This document shows positions 55,391 through 62,949 of a DNA stretch of 64,000 nt, in pieces (within the stretch, counting starts at the first letter, position 1; the number at the start of each line of letters is the position of its first letter). The translations under genes and the position numbers were made by a program. The notes beneath the pieces were generated by a model, which saw only the letters and a program-made list of their open reading frames with translations, was not told the DNA's origin and made no database searches. Location: the NCBI GenBank assembly GCA_963723965.1, contig CAVRSV010000001.1, forward strand, positions 682,001 to 746,000, in the 5' to 3' direction. Source of the DNA: JARRKC01 sp963723965 (GTDB lineage: Bacteria > Acidobacteriota > UBA6911 > RPQK01 > JAPXNP01).

Positions 55391-56399
55391 GTCCGCACCC
55401 AACGAATTCGTAACCGCTTTCGGATTGTTGTCGCACCTGTACCTGACGCCATCTCTCGTGGCGCTGGTTCGGGGCCATGTGCCGGACCATCTCCACCCCG
55501 ATCCACTTCCCGCATCGGAGCTGGCCAAACGATCCGGGCTGCATGCGCTGACTCTGACCCGGGCGCTGCGTGCACTGACTGCATTCGGAGCATTCCAGGA
55601 GGTTTCACCGGGAGTGTTTGCCAACAATCCGATCTCCGATCTTTATCGTGATCGTCCCGGCGGGATCAGGAACGCCGTGCTTTTTTGGGGGGATGAACAC
55701 TTGCTGAGGTCTGCGGCGGAGCTTGGCCACAGCGTGAAGACCGGAGAGTCGAGCTTCGAGCACGTACATGTTGAGTCCTTCTGGGATCGCATGCGGCGCC
55801 TTCCCGACGAGTGCGAATTGTTCAACCGGGCCCTGGCCGACCTGCGTGGTGACGAACACCGCCAGATCGCCGGCGCCTACGACTGGTCCGGCATTGACAC
55901 TGTAGTCGATGTCGGCGGAGGCGCTGGCTCGCTGCTCGCAGCCATCCTCGACAAGAACCAGAGAACTCGGGGCGTGCTTGTCGAGCAACCGGAGGTGCTT
56001 CCCGACGCGGACCGCCTGCTGTCGAAACGCGGCGTCCGGGATCGGTGCGAGTTTCTCGGCGGCAGCTTCTTCGATCCGATTGCCGCCAAGGGGAAGGTCT
56101 GGACGGTGTGCCAGGTCCTCCACGATTGGCCCGACGCCGAATGCCGTTCCATCCTCCAACGGTGCCGTGACGCCATGCGAGACACGGACCGGCTGCTTGT
56201 CGTGGAGATGCTCACCGTACCCTGCCAACCGAATCCCGGAGTCGCCATGCTCGACATGATGATGCTGCTGTACTTCGGCGAAGCACGACAGCGCACGGTT
56301 GAAGAGTACGGAAAATTGTTTCGCGCGACAGGCCTGTCGCTCACCCGCGTCATCGCCACGCCGAGTGCCTTCAGCATCCTCGAGGCACGGCGCGTTTAG
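55383..56399 (+). CDS. SAM-dependent O-methyltransferase (winged-helix plus Rossmann)
   Basis: This 338-residue protein has the two-part build of small-molecule O-methyltransferases. An N-terminal winged-helix dimerisation part (about 1-100: LASELAKRSGLHALTLTRALRAL-like, GVFANNPISDLYRD) precedes the Rossmann domain. That domain has VVDVGGGAGSLLAAIL at the SAM loop and VCQVLHDWPDAECRSIL, whose His-Asp pair is the usual catalytic base region. The substrate is unknown; phenols, tetrapyrrole-like compounds and polyketides are typical. Translation is probably coupled to the kinase-derived leader frame. Together with asnB it may be the rest of a small-molecule cluster. Confidence 0.88.
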   Translation: MPESAPNEFVTAFGLLSHLYLTPSLVALVRGHVPDHLHPDPLPASELAKRSGLHALTLTRALRALTAFGAFQEVSPGVFANNPISDLYRDRPGGIRNAVLFWGDEHLLRSAAELGHSVKTGESSFEHVHVESFWDRMRRLPDECELFNRALADLRGDEHRQIAGAYDWSGIDTVVDVGGGAGSLLAAILDKNQRTRGVLVEQPEVLPDADRLLSKRGVRDRCEFLGGSFFDPIAAKGKVWTVCQVLHDWPDAECRSILQRCRDAMRDTDRLLVVEMLTVPCQPNPGVAMLDMMMLLYFGEARQRTVEEYGKLFRATGLSLTRVIATPSAFSILEARRV

Positions 56400-56605
56400 G
56401 TCGACAGGAGATGTCCGAGAGCGTACCGCCCAGGCAGGCGATCGCAGCCGTCTACGCCGTTCAGAGAGACAAGGGAGCTGTCTCCCATTTGTCTCCCGTC
56501 GCAAATCTTAACGATTCCGAATGATTCGGTGATCTCCGGTGGCGGAAAACCCAATAAGCAACTGCGATTCCTAACGATCCCCAGCGATTCGGCCTGTCGT
56601 GCCGA

Positions 56606-56668
56606 GGACTTAAAATCCTGGGGTCCCGCCTTCGGCGGGGCGTACGGGTTCGATTCCCGTCCCGGGCA
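56606..56668 (+). repeat. tRNA-Leu 3'-half fragment 4 with a different variable arm
   Basis: GGACTTAAAATCC, T-arm ACGGGTTCGATTCCCGT and CCCGGGCA match the intact tRNA. The variable arm is instead a CCCGCCTTCGGCGGG-type stem, so the piece derives from a different tRNA-Leu(UAA) allele, perhaps of a donor species. No 5' half exists. The flank TTTGCCGAAGACGC...CCGTCCGACG matches that after 49632. Confidence 0.88.
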
Positions 56669-57365
56669 TTTGCCGAAGACGCCCGTCCGACGCGGCTTTC
56701 CGGCCGCCACCCATACTACGCGGGCGTGTTGCTCAACCCCGACGCCTGGTGGCCGTTGTTCCCATTCAGAAGGGCTGCGTCAGCCACGACAAATGCGAAG
56801 TGTCACGACAGCCGTCGCGTCAGAACCCGAACGAAGTGAGGATCGCGCGAATGCCCAATCGTCGAGGCCCGGTCGATCCCGGGGAGGCTGCGACTGGTGT
56901 TCATCCGGGGCGGAAAGCCGGGGACTCGGCGACCGTACCGGGGGTCCCTCACTTCGTTCGGGTTCTGACTTCCGGTTTGACCCGAGCCGGAAACTCCTTG
57001 TCGGAACGACCAGTAACAGACGACTGCAACCCCGATAGCCGTGGGCTCGGCCGCATGTCAACCGGATCAGAGCCGACTCCACGCAAAAGATGTCGCCAAA
57101 ACGCACGCAAAGGACTTCTGTGCTTTGGAGCCCTTTGGGATCTTGGCGTGAAATCGGTTCTCCAAGCCTCGGTGATCGCGACTCCTCTCTCGGAGTTTCC
57201 GGCCCTCACCTCCCGCAACCGGGTGCGGGACGCTGTCTCATGCGTCCCCGCGGGTTCCCGTCCCGGCGCCTCCGGAGACCTCGACTCTCAGTCCGGGAGT
57301 GTTCATCGATCCGATCCCGCCCGAAAGATATTCGACAAATCAGCCGCAGTAATGTAGGATAGCAG
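56669..57365. other. Noncoding region with a 21-bp inverted repeat
   Basis: A 21-base word at 56821-56841 (starting CAGAACCCGAACG) is exactly reverse-complemented at 56947-56967. The same word occurs in direct orientation at 19849 and 20307. Near 56721 GGGCGTGTTGC resembles a MITE end. No gene is supported. Confidence 0.5.
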
Positions 57366-57465
57366 TTGGTCCCAAGTGGTCCATGAGATACTGGTAACGA
57401 GGCTGATCGAAAGGTTAGTTAAGGTTTGATATCAGCCTTTCTAAAGGTCACTTGGGGCCATTTTT
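57366..57465. ncRNA. Candidate structured element with nested stems and a T-tract
   Basis: GGTCCCAAGTG (57368-57378) pairs with CACTTGGGGCC (57449-57459), which is followed directly by TTTTT. Inside, GGCTGAT (57401-57407) pairs with ATCAGCC (57431-57437). The ~100-base unit is AT-richer than its surroundings. It could be a small RNA with its own terminator, a MITE-like insertion or a terminator only. Confidence 0.35.
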
Positions 57466-57592
57466 CATTCCAGTCCTTACCCGTTTTTGCTTCCCCTAAT
57501 TTTGGATAACTGCTGACTGCAGAGTGCTGGAGGCGGTTTCCGCTGAGCTGGTTTCCTTCGGCGACGCGCCATCGATTTGAAGAAAGACGCCG

Positions 57593-57739
57593 ATGGCGCA
57601 GTTGGATTACTCAGGGACCGGCCTCCAGTTCTACACAGAGGCGTTCCGGACCACCCGCAAACTCCTCGTGGGAGGGGACGGCATCCCGCTCGGCGAGTTC
57701 CTGCTCCAACCGGTGGCGCATTGGATCGCTCCCGCATGA
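57593..57739 (+). CDS. Possible small or truncated open frame
   Basis: A 48-codon frame reads MAQLDYSGTGLQFY, then TEAFRTTRKLLVGGDGIPL and ends VAHWIAPA. It is amphipathic and not obviously a shadow, but I do not recognise it. It interrupts the 3' side of the VWFA pseudogene, so it may be a fragment of another gene joined by deletion. Confidence 0.25.
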   Translation: MAQLDYSGTGLQFYTEAFRTTRKLLVGGDGIPLGEFLLQPVAHWIAPA

Positions 57740-58493
57740 CCGACGTCACCCACTCTCAGCGGCACCGCGCGGTCGCCGGTCATCTTCTCCGCGCGGTCGA
57801 CCAGGACCAGGCTGCTGATCTCGGGCAGTTTCGGGTCGCGCTCGGGCAGTCCGATCTCGGATCGGCTGATCCCGCCGGCCCCGGCGATGGCATCGAAACC
57901 GGCCACCGTCACCGTGTAGCGTCCCGGATCCAGTCGGACTTCGCGATAGAACAGGATGCTGTCACCCGGAGTCGATGCATCCTTGGCGTGACTCAGCCGA
58001 TACTGCCGGCTCACCTTCCTCACCAGATTGCCGTCCTGGTCCCGGATCAGAGCCACGAAGGCGAAGTCGGAGGTCTGCATTTCGCCGCCGTCTTTGTACT
58101 GCAGGACTCCCGGAGGGAGGGTCGCCAGGATCGTGACGAGGCCCGGCTCTTTCGGGTTTGGGAAGCTCTTAGCGTCGAAGGTACATCAAATCGCTGAGAC
58201 TGGCCCGGAAGCGCGGTGGCGTCTTGAGCGGTTTCCTCAGGAGTCCGGAAGAAGGTGATTGTCTGAGGCACGCCGTCTTCCCGTACCTCGAAGTCGCCCA
58301 CGGTCAAGCCGGACGCCGGCCTGCCCTTCTTGTCCCGCACGACGACGTCGACGAGAACCGTCGTCGATCTTCCCTTAACCGTTGCTGCGGGTTGCCCGGG
58401 GGGGGTTACTTGTGACGCCTGTGTGCTTTGGGGAAACGCCCAACAGGTGGCGAAAAGGCACGTGGCAAATAGAATTTGGCTCCGGCGTCTCAC
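57740..58493 (-). pseudogene. VWFA-related acidobacterial protein, internally deleted
   Basis: The N-terminal part (from GTG 58493, with GGAGGA upstream) has a signal peptide and TVLVDVVVRDKKGRPASGLTV, then GDFEVREDGVPQTITFF, the hallmark opening of the VWFA-related acidobacterial family. Near 58165-58190 it jumps, in another frame, to the C-terminal region (GDFAF-like SDFAFVALIRDQDGNLVRKV, LDPGRYTVTVAGFDAIAG, ISSLVLVDRAEKM). The von Willebrand A domain is gone and the 3' end is cut. The gene at 4845-5804 is a relative of the C-terminal part. Confidence 0.8.
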
Positions 58494-58666
58494 GTTTCCT
58501 CCTTGCCCACTCGAAGGGATCGACGGCTCCCCCGTAAACACTGGATGACGATTGTCGGATAATGGTTCGGTACTTGAGCCGACCTGTTGAATGTTCGGAA
58601 AATAACCGCATACCGTCCTGACCCCGGGGAATGGGAAGAGGACTTGAACACGAGGAGGTCCAGAGA

Positions 58667-58888
58667 ATGAAATGTCGTGTCTGCGGAAGCGAGTTGGAGC
58701 CGGTGACAACGGACCTCCCCTTCAAAGTCACGGAGCGGACGATCGTGATCCTCAAGCAGCTGCCCATCTCACAATGCAAGCGCTGCAGCGAATATCTGAT
58801 CGAGGATGCAGTCTTCGCACGAGTCGAGGAGTTGCTCTCGGATGCGGACACATCCGCCGAGCTCGAGATCATCCCCTTCGCAGCATGA
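58667..58888 (+). CDS. YgiT/MqsA-type zinc-finger protein
   Basis: This 73-residue protein has two CxxC pairs (CRVCGSELEPV near the start and CKRCSEYLIED at about 38-48) with the strand-rich segment ERTIVILKQLPI between them. This is the YgiT-type zinc finger, the N-terminal part of MqsA-like antitoxins. There is no helix-turn-helix domain. The usual toxin partner (a DUF4258/MqsR-like gene) is not upstream; the VWFA pseudogene is. GAGGAGG eight bases before the ATG gives a strong ribosome site. It is probably an orphan antitoxin. Confidence 0.85.
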   Translation: MKCRVCGSELEPVTTDLPFKVTERTIVILKQLPISQCKRCSEYLIEDAVFARVEELLSDADTSAELEIIPFAA

Positions 58889-58947
58889 GCGAGTGTTTCT
58901 CCTTCATTCCCGAGGTGCCCCCCATCTGCACTGTGGATGGACTTGAG

Positions 58948-59020
58948 ACCATCCCCGCTGTCCCATCCCGGGTCCGCGCCGGCCCACTCCAGGCAGCCGT
59001 CCCATCCGTCGGCCTGGCGT
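58948..59020. repeat. GTCCCA repeat block, third copy
   Basis: The run from TGTCCCATCCCGGGTCCGCG to GCCGTCCCATCCGTCGGCC is homologous to 42487-42545, the right arm of the first element's inverted repeat. A lone GGGACCGATGGGGC near 60617 could be a decayed opposite arm. Confidence 0.55.
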
Positions 59021-59055
59021 CTGTCGGATCACGGGAAGAATGGTAGACTTCCGGC

Positions 59056-59295
59056 ATGAGCCCCACGGTCTTTCGGGCGGCCGGACTTCGGTTCTTCTTC
59101 TTTTCGAGAGAGGAGCCGCGCCTTCATATCCACGTAATCGGGCCCAGTGGGGAAGCGAAGTTCTGGCTGGAGCCGGAGTTGGAATTGGCCGTGAACTACG
59201 GTCTGAGCGATCGGACTCTGGCCAAAGCCTCGAGCCTGATCAAGGAGCACGAAGATGAAATCCACCGGGCGTGGGAGCAGCACTTCGGGCGTTGA
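59056..59295 (+). CDS. DUF4160 protein (toxin-antitoxin-like pair, first gene)
   Basis: This 79-residue protein has the DUF4160 pattern: MSPTVFRAAGLRFFFFSREE with PRLHIHVIGPSGEAKFWLEP and a C-terminal helix SSLIKEHEDEIHRAWEQHF. DUF4160 genes are usually followed by a DUF2442 gene, as here, in what looks like a toxin-antitoxin-type module of unproven activity. TAGACT lies six bases before the ATG, so the transcript may be leaderless; there is no ribosome site. It overlaps the next gene by 41 bases. Confidence 0.87.
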   Translation: MSPTVFRAAGLRFFFFSREEPRLHIHVIGPSGEAKFWLEPELELAVNYGLSDRTLAKASSLIKEHEDEIHRAWEQHFGR

Positions 59296-59566
59296 GGTGA
59301 CGAACATCTCCAAGAACGGCCTTTGGCTGCTGGTGGGGGATACCGAGCATTTCCTCCCTTTTGAGGAGTTTCCGTGGTTTCGTGAGGCCACCGTTGGCGA
59401 ATTGCTCAACGTCGAGCTGCCCCATCCGCACCACGTCCATTGGCCGGACCTGGATGTGGATTTGGCGATGGAGTCCATAGAGCACCCTGAACGATATCCT
59501 CTCGTGAGCCGGAAAGCACCAAAGAGCCGGGCGGCACATCCTCCTGAGGACCGCGAAGGGGTCTGA
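59255..59566 (+). CDS. DUF2442 protein (partner of DUF4160)
   Basis: This 103-residue protein has the DUF2442 core: VEVTNISKNGLWLLVGDTEHFLPFEEFPWF, cut here, and the end LPHPHHVHWPDLDVDLAMESI, followed by a basic tail. The ATG lies inside the DUF4160 gene, which is common for this pair and suggests translational coupling. The W-P-DLDVDL motif is the family signature. Function is unproven; by gene order it would be the antitoxin-like partner. Confidence 0.87.
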   Translation: MKSTGRGSSTSGVEVTNISKNGLWLLVGDTEHFLPFEEFPWFREATVGELLNVELPHPHHVHWPDLDVDLAMESIEHPERYPLVSRKAPKSRAAHPPEDREGV

Positions 59567-59585
59567 AAGACTGAGGTACAGTCCA

Positions 59586-59801
59586 ATGCGATACATGGTG
59601 GTGGTCGAACACGGAGAAGAAAGCTGGGGAGCCCATGTTCCTGACCTTCCGGGGTGCGTTGCCGTCGGCGAAACGCGAGACGAAGTGCTGCACTTGATCC
59701 GCCAGGCCATCGACCTGCACATAGAAGGTCTGAAGCACGACGGCATTCCCGTTCCACCTCCCACCTCGGAGAGCGAATTCGTGGAAGTCAACGCTGCGTA
59801 G
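59586..59801 (+). CDS. HicB-family antitoxin, orphan
   Basis: This 71-residue protein reads MRYMVVVEHGEESWGAHVPD with LPGCVAVGETRDEVLHLIRQAIDLHIEGL and ends PTSESEFVEV, the HicB partial RNase-H fold. No hicA gene is adjacent on either side, although it starts only 19 bases after the DUF2442 gene. It could cross-act with the HicA at 42673 or be a leftover. It is clearly distinct from the HicB at 42858 in sequence but has identical length. Confidence 0.88.
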   Translation: MRYMVVVEHGEESWGAHVPDLPGCVAVGETRDEVLHLIRQAIDLHIEGLKHDGIPVPPPTSESEFVEVNAA

Positions 59802-59973
59802 GATAGGGGGCGTGAGCCTCGATCCGCCTCCATCCGGCTCACTGACAGCTGTCTGCCAATTTCGGCTGTCCGAGACATCTTCTCTTCGTGCAGCCGAACC
59901 GAATGTCTCGGGTCGGCTTGACCTGGAGGTGGAACCTCACTGCTTCCGGCGTTTCTATCCTGGAGACGTTCCA

Positions 59974-60228
59974 ATGACAGGCAACATCGAGGACTCGAGG
60001 TCTTGGGAGTACTATCTCATGGACCTGGGAACGCTACTCAAAGAGGCGGCATTCGAGGCGAGACGTGTCCGAGACTCGTCTTCAGGAACGGACCGTGATT
60101 TTCTGAACGGTCGGTTGATGGGCTACTACGAAGTCATAAGCCTCATGCTCAGTCAATGTGGAGCCTTCGGATTGCCGGCTAACGCCATTAACTTGGGAGG
60201 CATTGACCCGGATCGTGACCTGGTCTAG
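59974..60228 (+). CDS. Small conserved-looking hypothetical protein
   Basis: This 84-residue protein is helical: SWEYYLMDLGTLLKEAAFEA, RDFLNGRLMGYYEVISLMLS, then AINLGGIDPDRDLV. The helix followed by a G-I-D-P-D-R-D-L ending looks like a family of short accessory-region proteins. I cannot name a function. ATG 59974 has GGAG nine bases upstream; the in-frame GTG at 59812 is less likely. Confidence 0.6.
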   Translation: MTGNIEDSRSWEYYLMDLGTLLKEAAFEARRVRDSSSGTDRDFLNGRLMGYYEVISLMLSQCGAFGLPANAINLGGIDPDRDLV

Positions 60229-60248
60229 CAACACTGCAGTCCCATGAC

Positions 60249-60606
60249 AAGACGAAGCGCTGGACAGGTCCGCCAAAACGCACGAGACCGCTACCCCAAA
60301 AGATCAATGCGGGAATCGGGGGTCTTTCGCTACATGTGGCTCCTGATGGTCCAGAGCGACTCAGGGACCTGTTGCGTGAGTTCATCTCCTGGAGTGACGG
60401 CGTGTATGGGACTGTCTCCTACTCCGGACAGGCCCACAAGCGCGTGGTTCAAATGACTCCCCTGCAGCGGCTGGATCAGGCCTATTGGCTGAACTTCTTC
60501 GGGCAGCCATACCTGGAGATGTTTGGCCGGGAACGAGTGCTCCATGCTCCCTGTTACTCTGTTGAGGAGTTCGACGGCCACGGAGTGTTCCTGCAGGCCG
60601 GCCCGG
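60249..60606 (+). pseudogene. Degenerate coding fragment without a start
   Basis: The frame is open from about 60249 and reads like real protein (GLSLHVAPDGPERLRDLLRE, FISWSDGVYGTVSYSGQAHK, PYLEMFGRERVLHAPCYSVE) until about 60600, where it enters a GGGACC repeat. No start codon lies before GTG 60336 and the natural end is missing. I do not recognise the family; immunity-type proteins have similar composition. Confidence 0.45.
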
Positions 60607-60762
60607 GCATTCGATCTGGGACCGATGGGGCTCACCGGACCGATGAGTCCGCCCTCGAGCGCTTGGGTCACCCGCGACCGATCCACGCACTCGCCCCGGC
60701 GGTGCAGGATGGTCGTCCGCCAAATGGGCCGGTCAACTTTCCCAAGGGGGCTCGTCCGCGGT

Positions 60763-61542
60763 TCAACTTGTCAGAGGACGCAGCCGCAAGTCTCGAAAAC
60801 GGACCCTGAGCTCGTCTTCCATATGCAGCTGGAGGGCGATGTGCCCGGACAGGCCGACGCGGTGGCGGAGATGAGCTTCGTTATTCAGGATGCCGGAGCC
60901 GTCGAAGTCCACGACCTGACGAGCGTTGAGATAAGTCAGGATCCGAAGCCCGTGGCAGACGATCCGGAGTTCGTTCCAGCCCGGTTCCTGGTCCGCGTAG
61001 AAGAAGACGACGTTGGCCGGCCCCTGGGTCCGGTCGATATTCCAGTCGGGAAGACTGGGCTCAATCCACCGCCGCTCTTCCCGGGTCTCATCGTAGATCA
61101 GACCGGTCCTCCACGGACCGGGAGGGTGAATGTCGACCTGGGGTCCGTCCATCCAGCCTCCGGAAATGGCCTGGGCGCTTCCGTCGAATCGGCTCCGGAC
61201 CTGAATGCCCGTATTACCCGGTGACTCCCGAAATGCCTGGAACCGGGCGCTCAGCTCGAAATCACCGAATTCCCGTTCGTGGACGAGCCACACGTAGTCG
61301 TGATCGGGGCGGCCGAGGGAATCGCATTCGATGGCTCCATCGACCACCTTCCAGAAGATCTTGTCGCGATCCTTGGGAGTACATTCGATCCGCCATCCCT
61401 CCAGATCCTTTCCGTTGAAGAGGTCGATCCACTCCCGGGGATCACCCTGGATCCCTTCCACTCGACGTGAGACGCCGGAAAGGACTCCCACCGCACCGAG
61501 GCCCAAGGTATAAAACAGCCTTCTCCTGTTCATGGCCTTCAT
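60763..61542 (-). CDS. 3-keto-disaccharide hydrolase-like protein (DUF1080)
   Basis: This 259-residue protein has a twin-arginine-like leader (MNRRRLFYTLGLGAVGVLSG) and a concanavalin-like DUF1080 domain. The domain shows WIDLFNGKDLEGWRIEC, DGAIECDSLGRPDHDYVWL, FELSARFQAFRESPGNTGIQVRS, GPQVDIH and GHIALQLHMEDELRVRFRDLRL. DUF1080 proteins include 3-keto-disaccharide hydrolases that cleave oxidised sugars in the periplasm. ATG 61542 is chosen just before the leader; ATG 61533 is equally possible. The 3' end abuts the degenerate fragment. Confidence 0.9.
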   Translation of the reverse strand: MKAMNRRRLFYTLGLGAVGVLSGVSRRVEGIQGDPREWIDLFNGKDLEGWRIECTPKDRDKIFWKVVDGAIECDSLGRPDHDYVWLVHEREFGDFELSARFQAFRESPGNTGIQVRSRFDGSAQAISGGWMDGPQVDIHPPGPWRTGLIYDETREERRWIEPSLPDWNIDRTQGPANVVFFYADQEPGWNELRIVCHGLRILTYLNARQVVDFDGSGILNNEAHLRHRVGLSGHIALQLHMEDELRVRFRDLRLRPLTS

Positions 61543-61911
61543 TCTCAACTTTCCGATTCGGAATTGGAACTCCGACACCGCGGGCATGCCGGTTGACGGG
61601 CGCGAGGGTGAAGGATCGGAGTGGCGGGAAGACGGGAGGCCGGAGGAGCGGAGAAGGGGCGGCTTCCGTGACATTCCCCAGGATGCCGGATCCTGGCTCT
61701 TGATCGTGCACTGAGACCCGATACACTGAGAAGCGGCCGCCGCTCTCTCCGCCTTTCGAACGTGGGTCACGAACCGATACGGATGACAGGCGGCCGGACT
61801 CGAAGGTCGGGCGCGTCGCGGCGATGAGGGGCACCGACGGAGACCACCCACCGCGCCGGCGGCTCATAAGGCGTTCCAGAAGGGGGTGAGCACAGGTTGC
61901 CCAGGAAGCTG
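61543..61911. other. Divergent intergenic region
   Basis: No gene is visible in 369 bases between divergent genes. No strong promoter match was found on either strand. Confidence 0.4.
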
Positions 61912-62949
61912 ATGAAGTCCGCCCCGTTTGGTCTCCTTCTTGGAACCGTGGCCGAGCTTCGCAAGTCGTGGGTCCGGCGAAAGAATCGACTGCGGGCCGG
62001 CCGCTTCTGGGGAAAGCACCACTCCAGCTCGTCCGCAACGCATGCGTTCTGGCTGGGTGTCGATGAAGTCATGGCCTGGGTGAACCTGAAGGTCTCGGGC
62101 CATCCCCAAATCTGGCCTCTGTCCTGGTTCTTGATGTCGTTGCCACCGGATCAACTGCCCGTTCGGTATGCACTGTCGATCGGATGTGGTGAAGGCAGCC
62201 TTGAACGGGAGGTGATCCGGCACGAAGCGGCGCTTCGCGTGACGGGGATCGATGTCAGCTCGAAATCGCTGGAGCTGGCATCAAGATTGGCCGGGCGAGC
62301 AGGGTACGGAGACAGGCTCGAGTATCGACGCTCTGCCGCCGAGGCCTGGCTTGCAGGCGGAGAGGGGGAAGACGCAATCGACCTCATCTTCTTCCACGCC
62401 AGCCTGCATCACATGGAGCAGCTGGAAAGAGTATTGAGCCTCTGTGCAAGAAGGCTCGTTCGCGGCAATCCTGGATTGCTGTATGTCGACGAATACATCG
62501 GTCCCTCGAGAGATGAATGGACCGAGTTCGACCTGCGCCATTCCGCCACCCTGTTCGAGCGGATCCCCAGGAGATTTCGCCAGCAGCGGTCGTTGAGATT
62601 TCCCATTGCTTACGAAGACCCCACTGAGATGATCCGCTCGTCTGAGATCGAGCCCCTTCTGCGACAGCATTTCGAAGTCACCGAATACAGGCCATATTAC
62701 GGAAATGTTTTAATGCCGCTGGTTTGCGGAATCCGACCGGAGTACCTCGAGGACTCTCGGGTCCGAACGGTCCTCAGGGAGGCGATGAAGCTCGAAGACG
62801 ATCTCGCCCGACAGGGGGCAATCGATCCCATCTATGCCGTCTTCGTGGCTCGCCCAAAGGCTCCCGAAGGTCACAGCCGAACGGATTCCAGTTCCGGATT
62901 CACCGATCAGATGATCAGGCGGACGCCGCCGAGCTCGGCCAGTCCGTAG
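61912..62949 (+). CDS. Class I SAM-dependent methyltransferase
   Basis: This 345-residue protein has a Rossmann methyltransferase domain in its middle: YALSIGCGEGSLEREVI (SAM loop), VTGIDVSSKSLELA (acidic ribose ligand) and IDLIFFHASLHHMEQLERVL. An N-terminal basic helix and a C-terminal region of about 130 residues (LLYVDEYIGPSRDEW ... EYRPYYGNVLMPLV) surround it. Such enzymes act on small molecules or glycan ends; the substrate is unknown. ATG 61912 has AGGA six bases upstream. Its last 43 bases overlap the convergent permease gene. Confidence 0.83.
   Translation: MKSAPFGLLLGTVAELRKSWVRRKNRLRAGRFWGKHHSSSSATHAFWLGVDEVMAWVNLKVSGHPQIWPLSWFLMSLPPDQLPVRYALSIGCGEGSLEREVIRHEAALRVTGIDVSSKSLELASRLAGRAGYGDRLEYRRSAAEAWLAGGEGEDAIDLIFFHASLHHMEQLERVLSLCARRLVRGNPGLLYVDEYIGPSRDEWTEFDLRHSATLFERIPRRFRQQRSLRFPIAYEDPTEMIRSSEIEPLLRQHFEVTEYRPYYGNVLMPLVCGIRPEYLEDSRVRTVLREAMKLEDDLARQGAIDPIYAVFVARPKAPEGHSRTDSSSGFTDQMIRRTPPSSASP

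Noticed and set aside
53080..56399. asnB plus O-methyltransferase as a lasso-peptide or other defined biosynthetic cluster
   Set aside because: No precursor peptide, leader protease or other core biosynthetic gene is visible, so only a loose association can be claimed.
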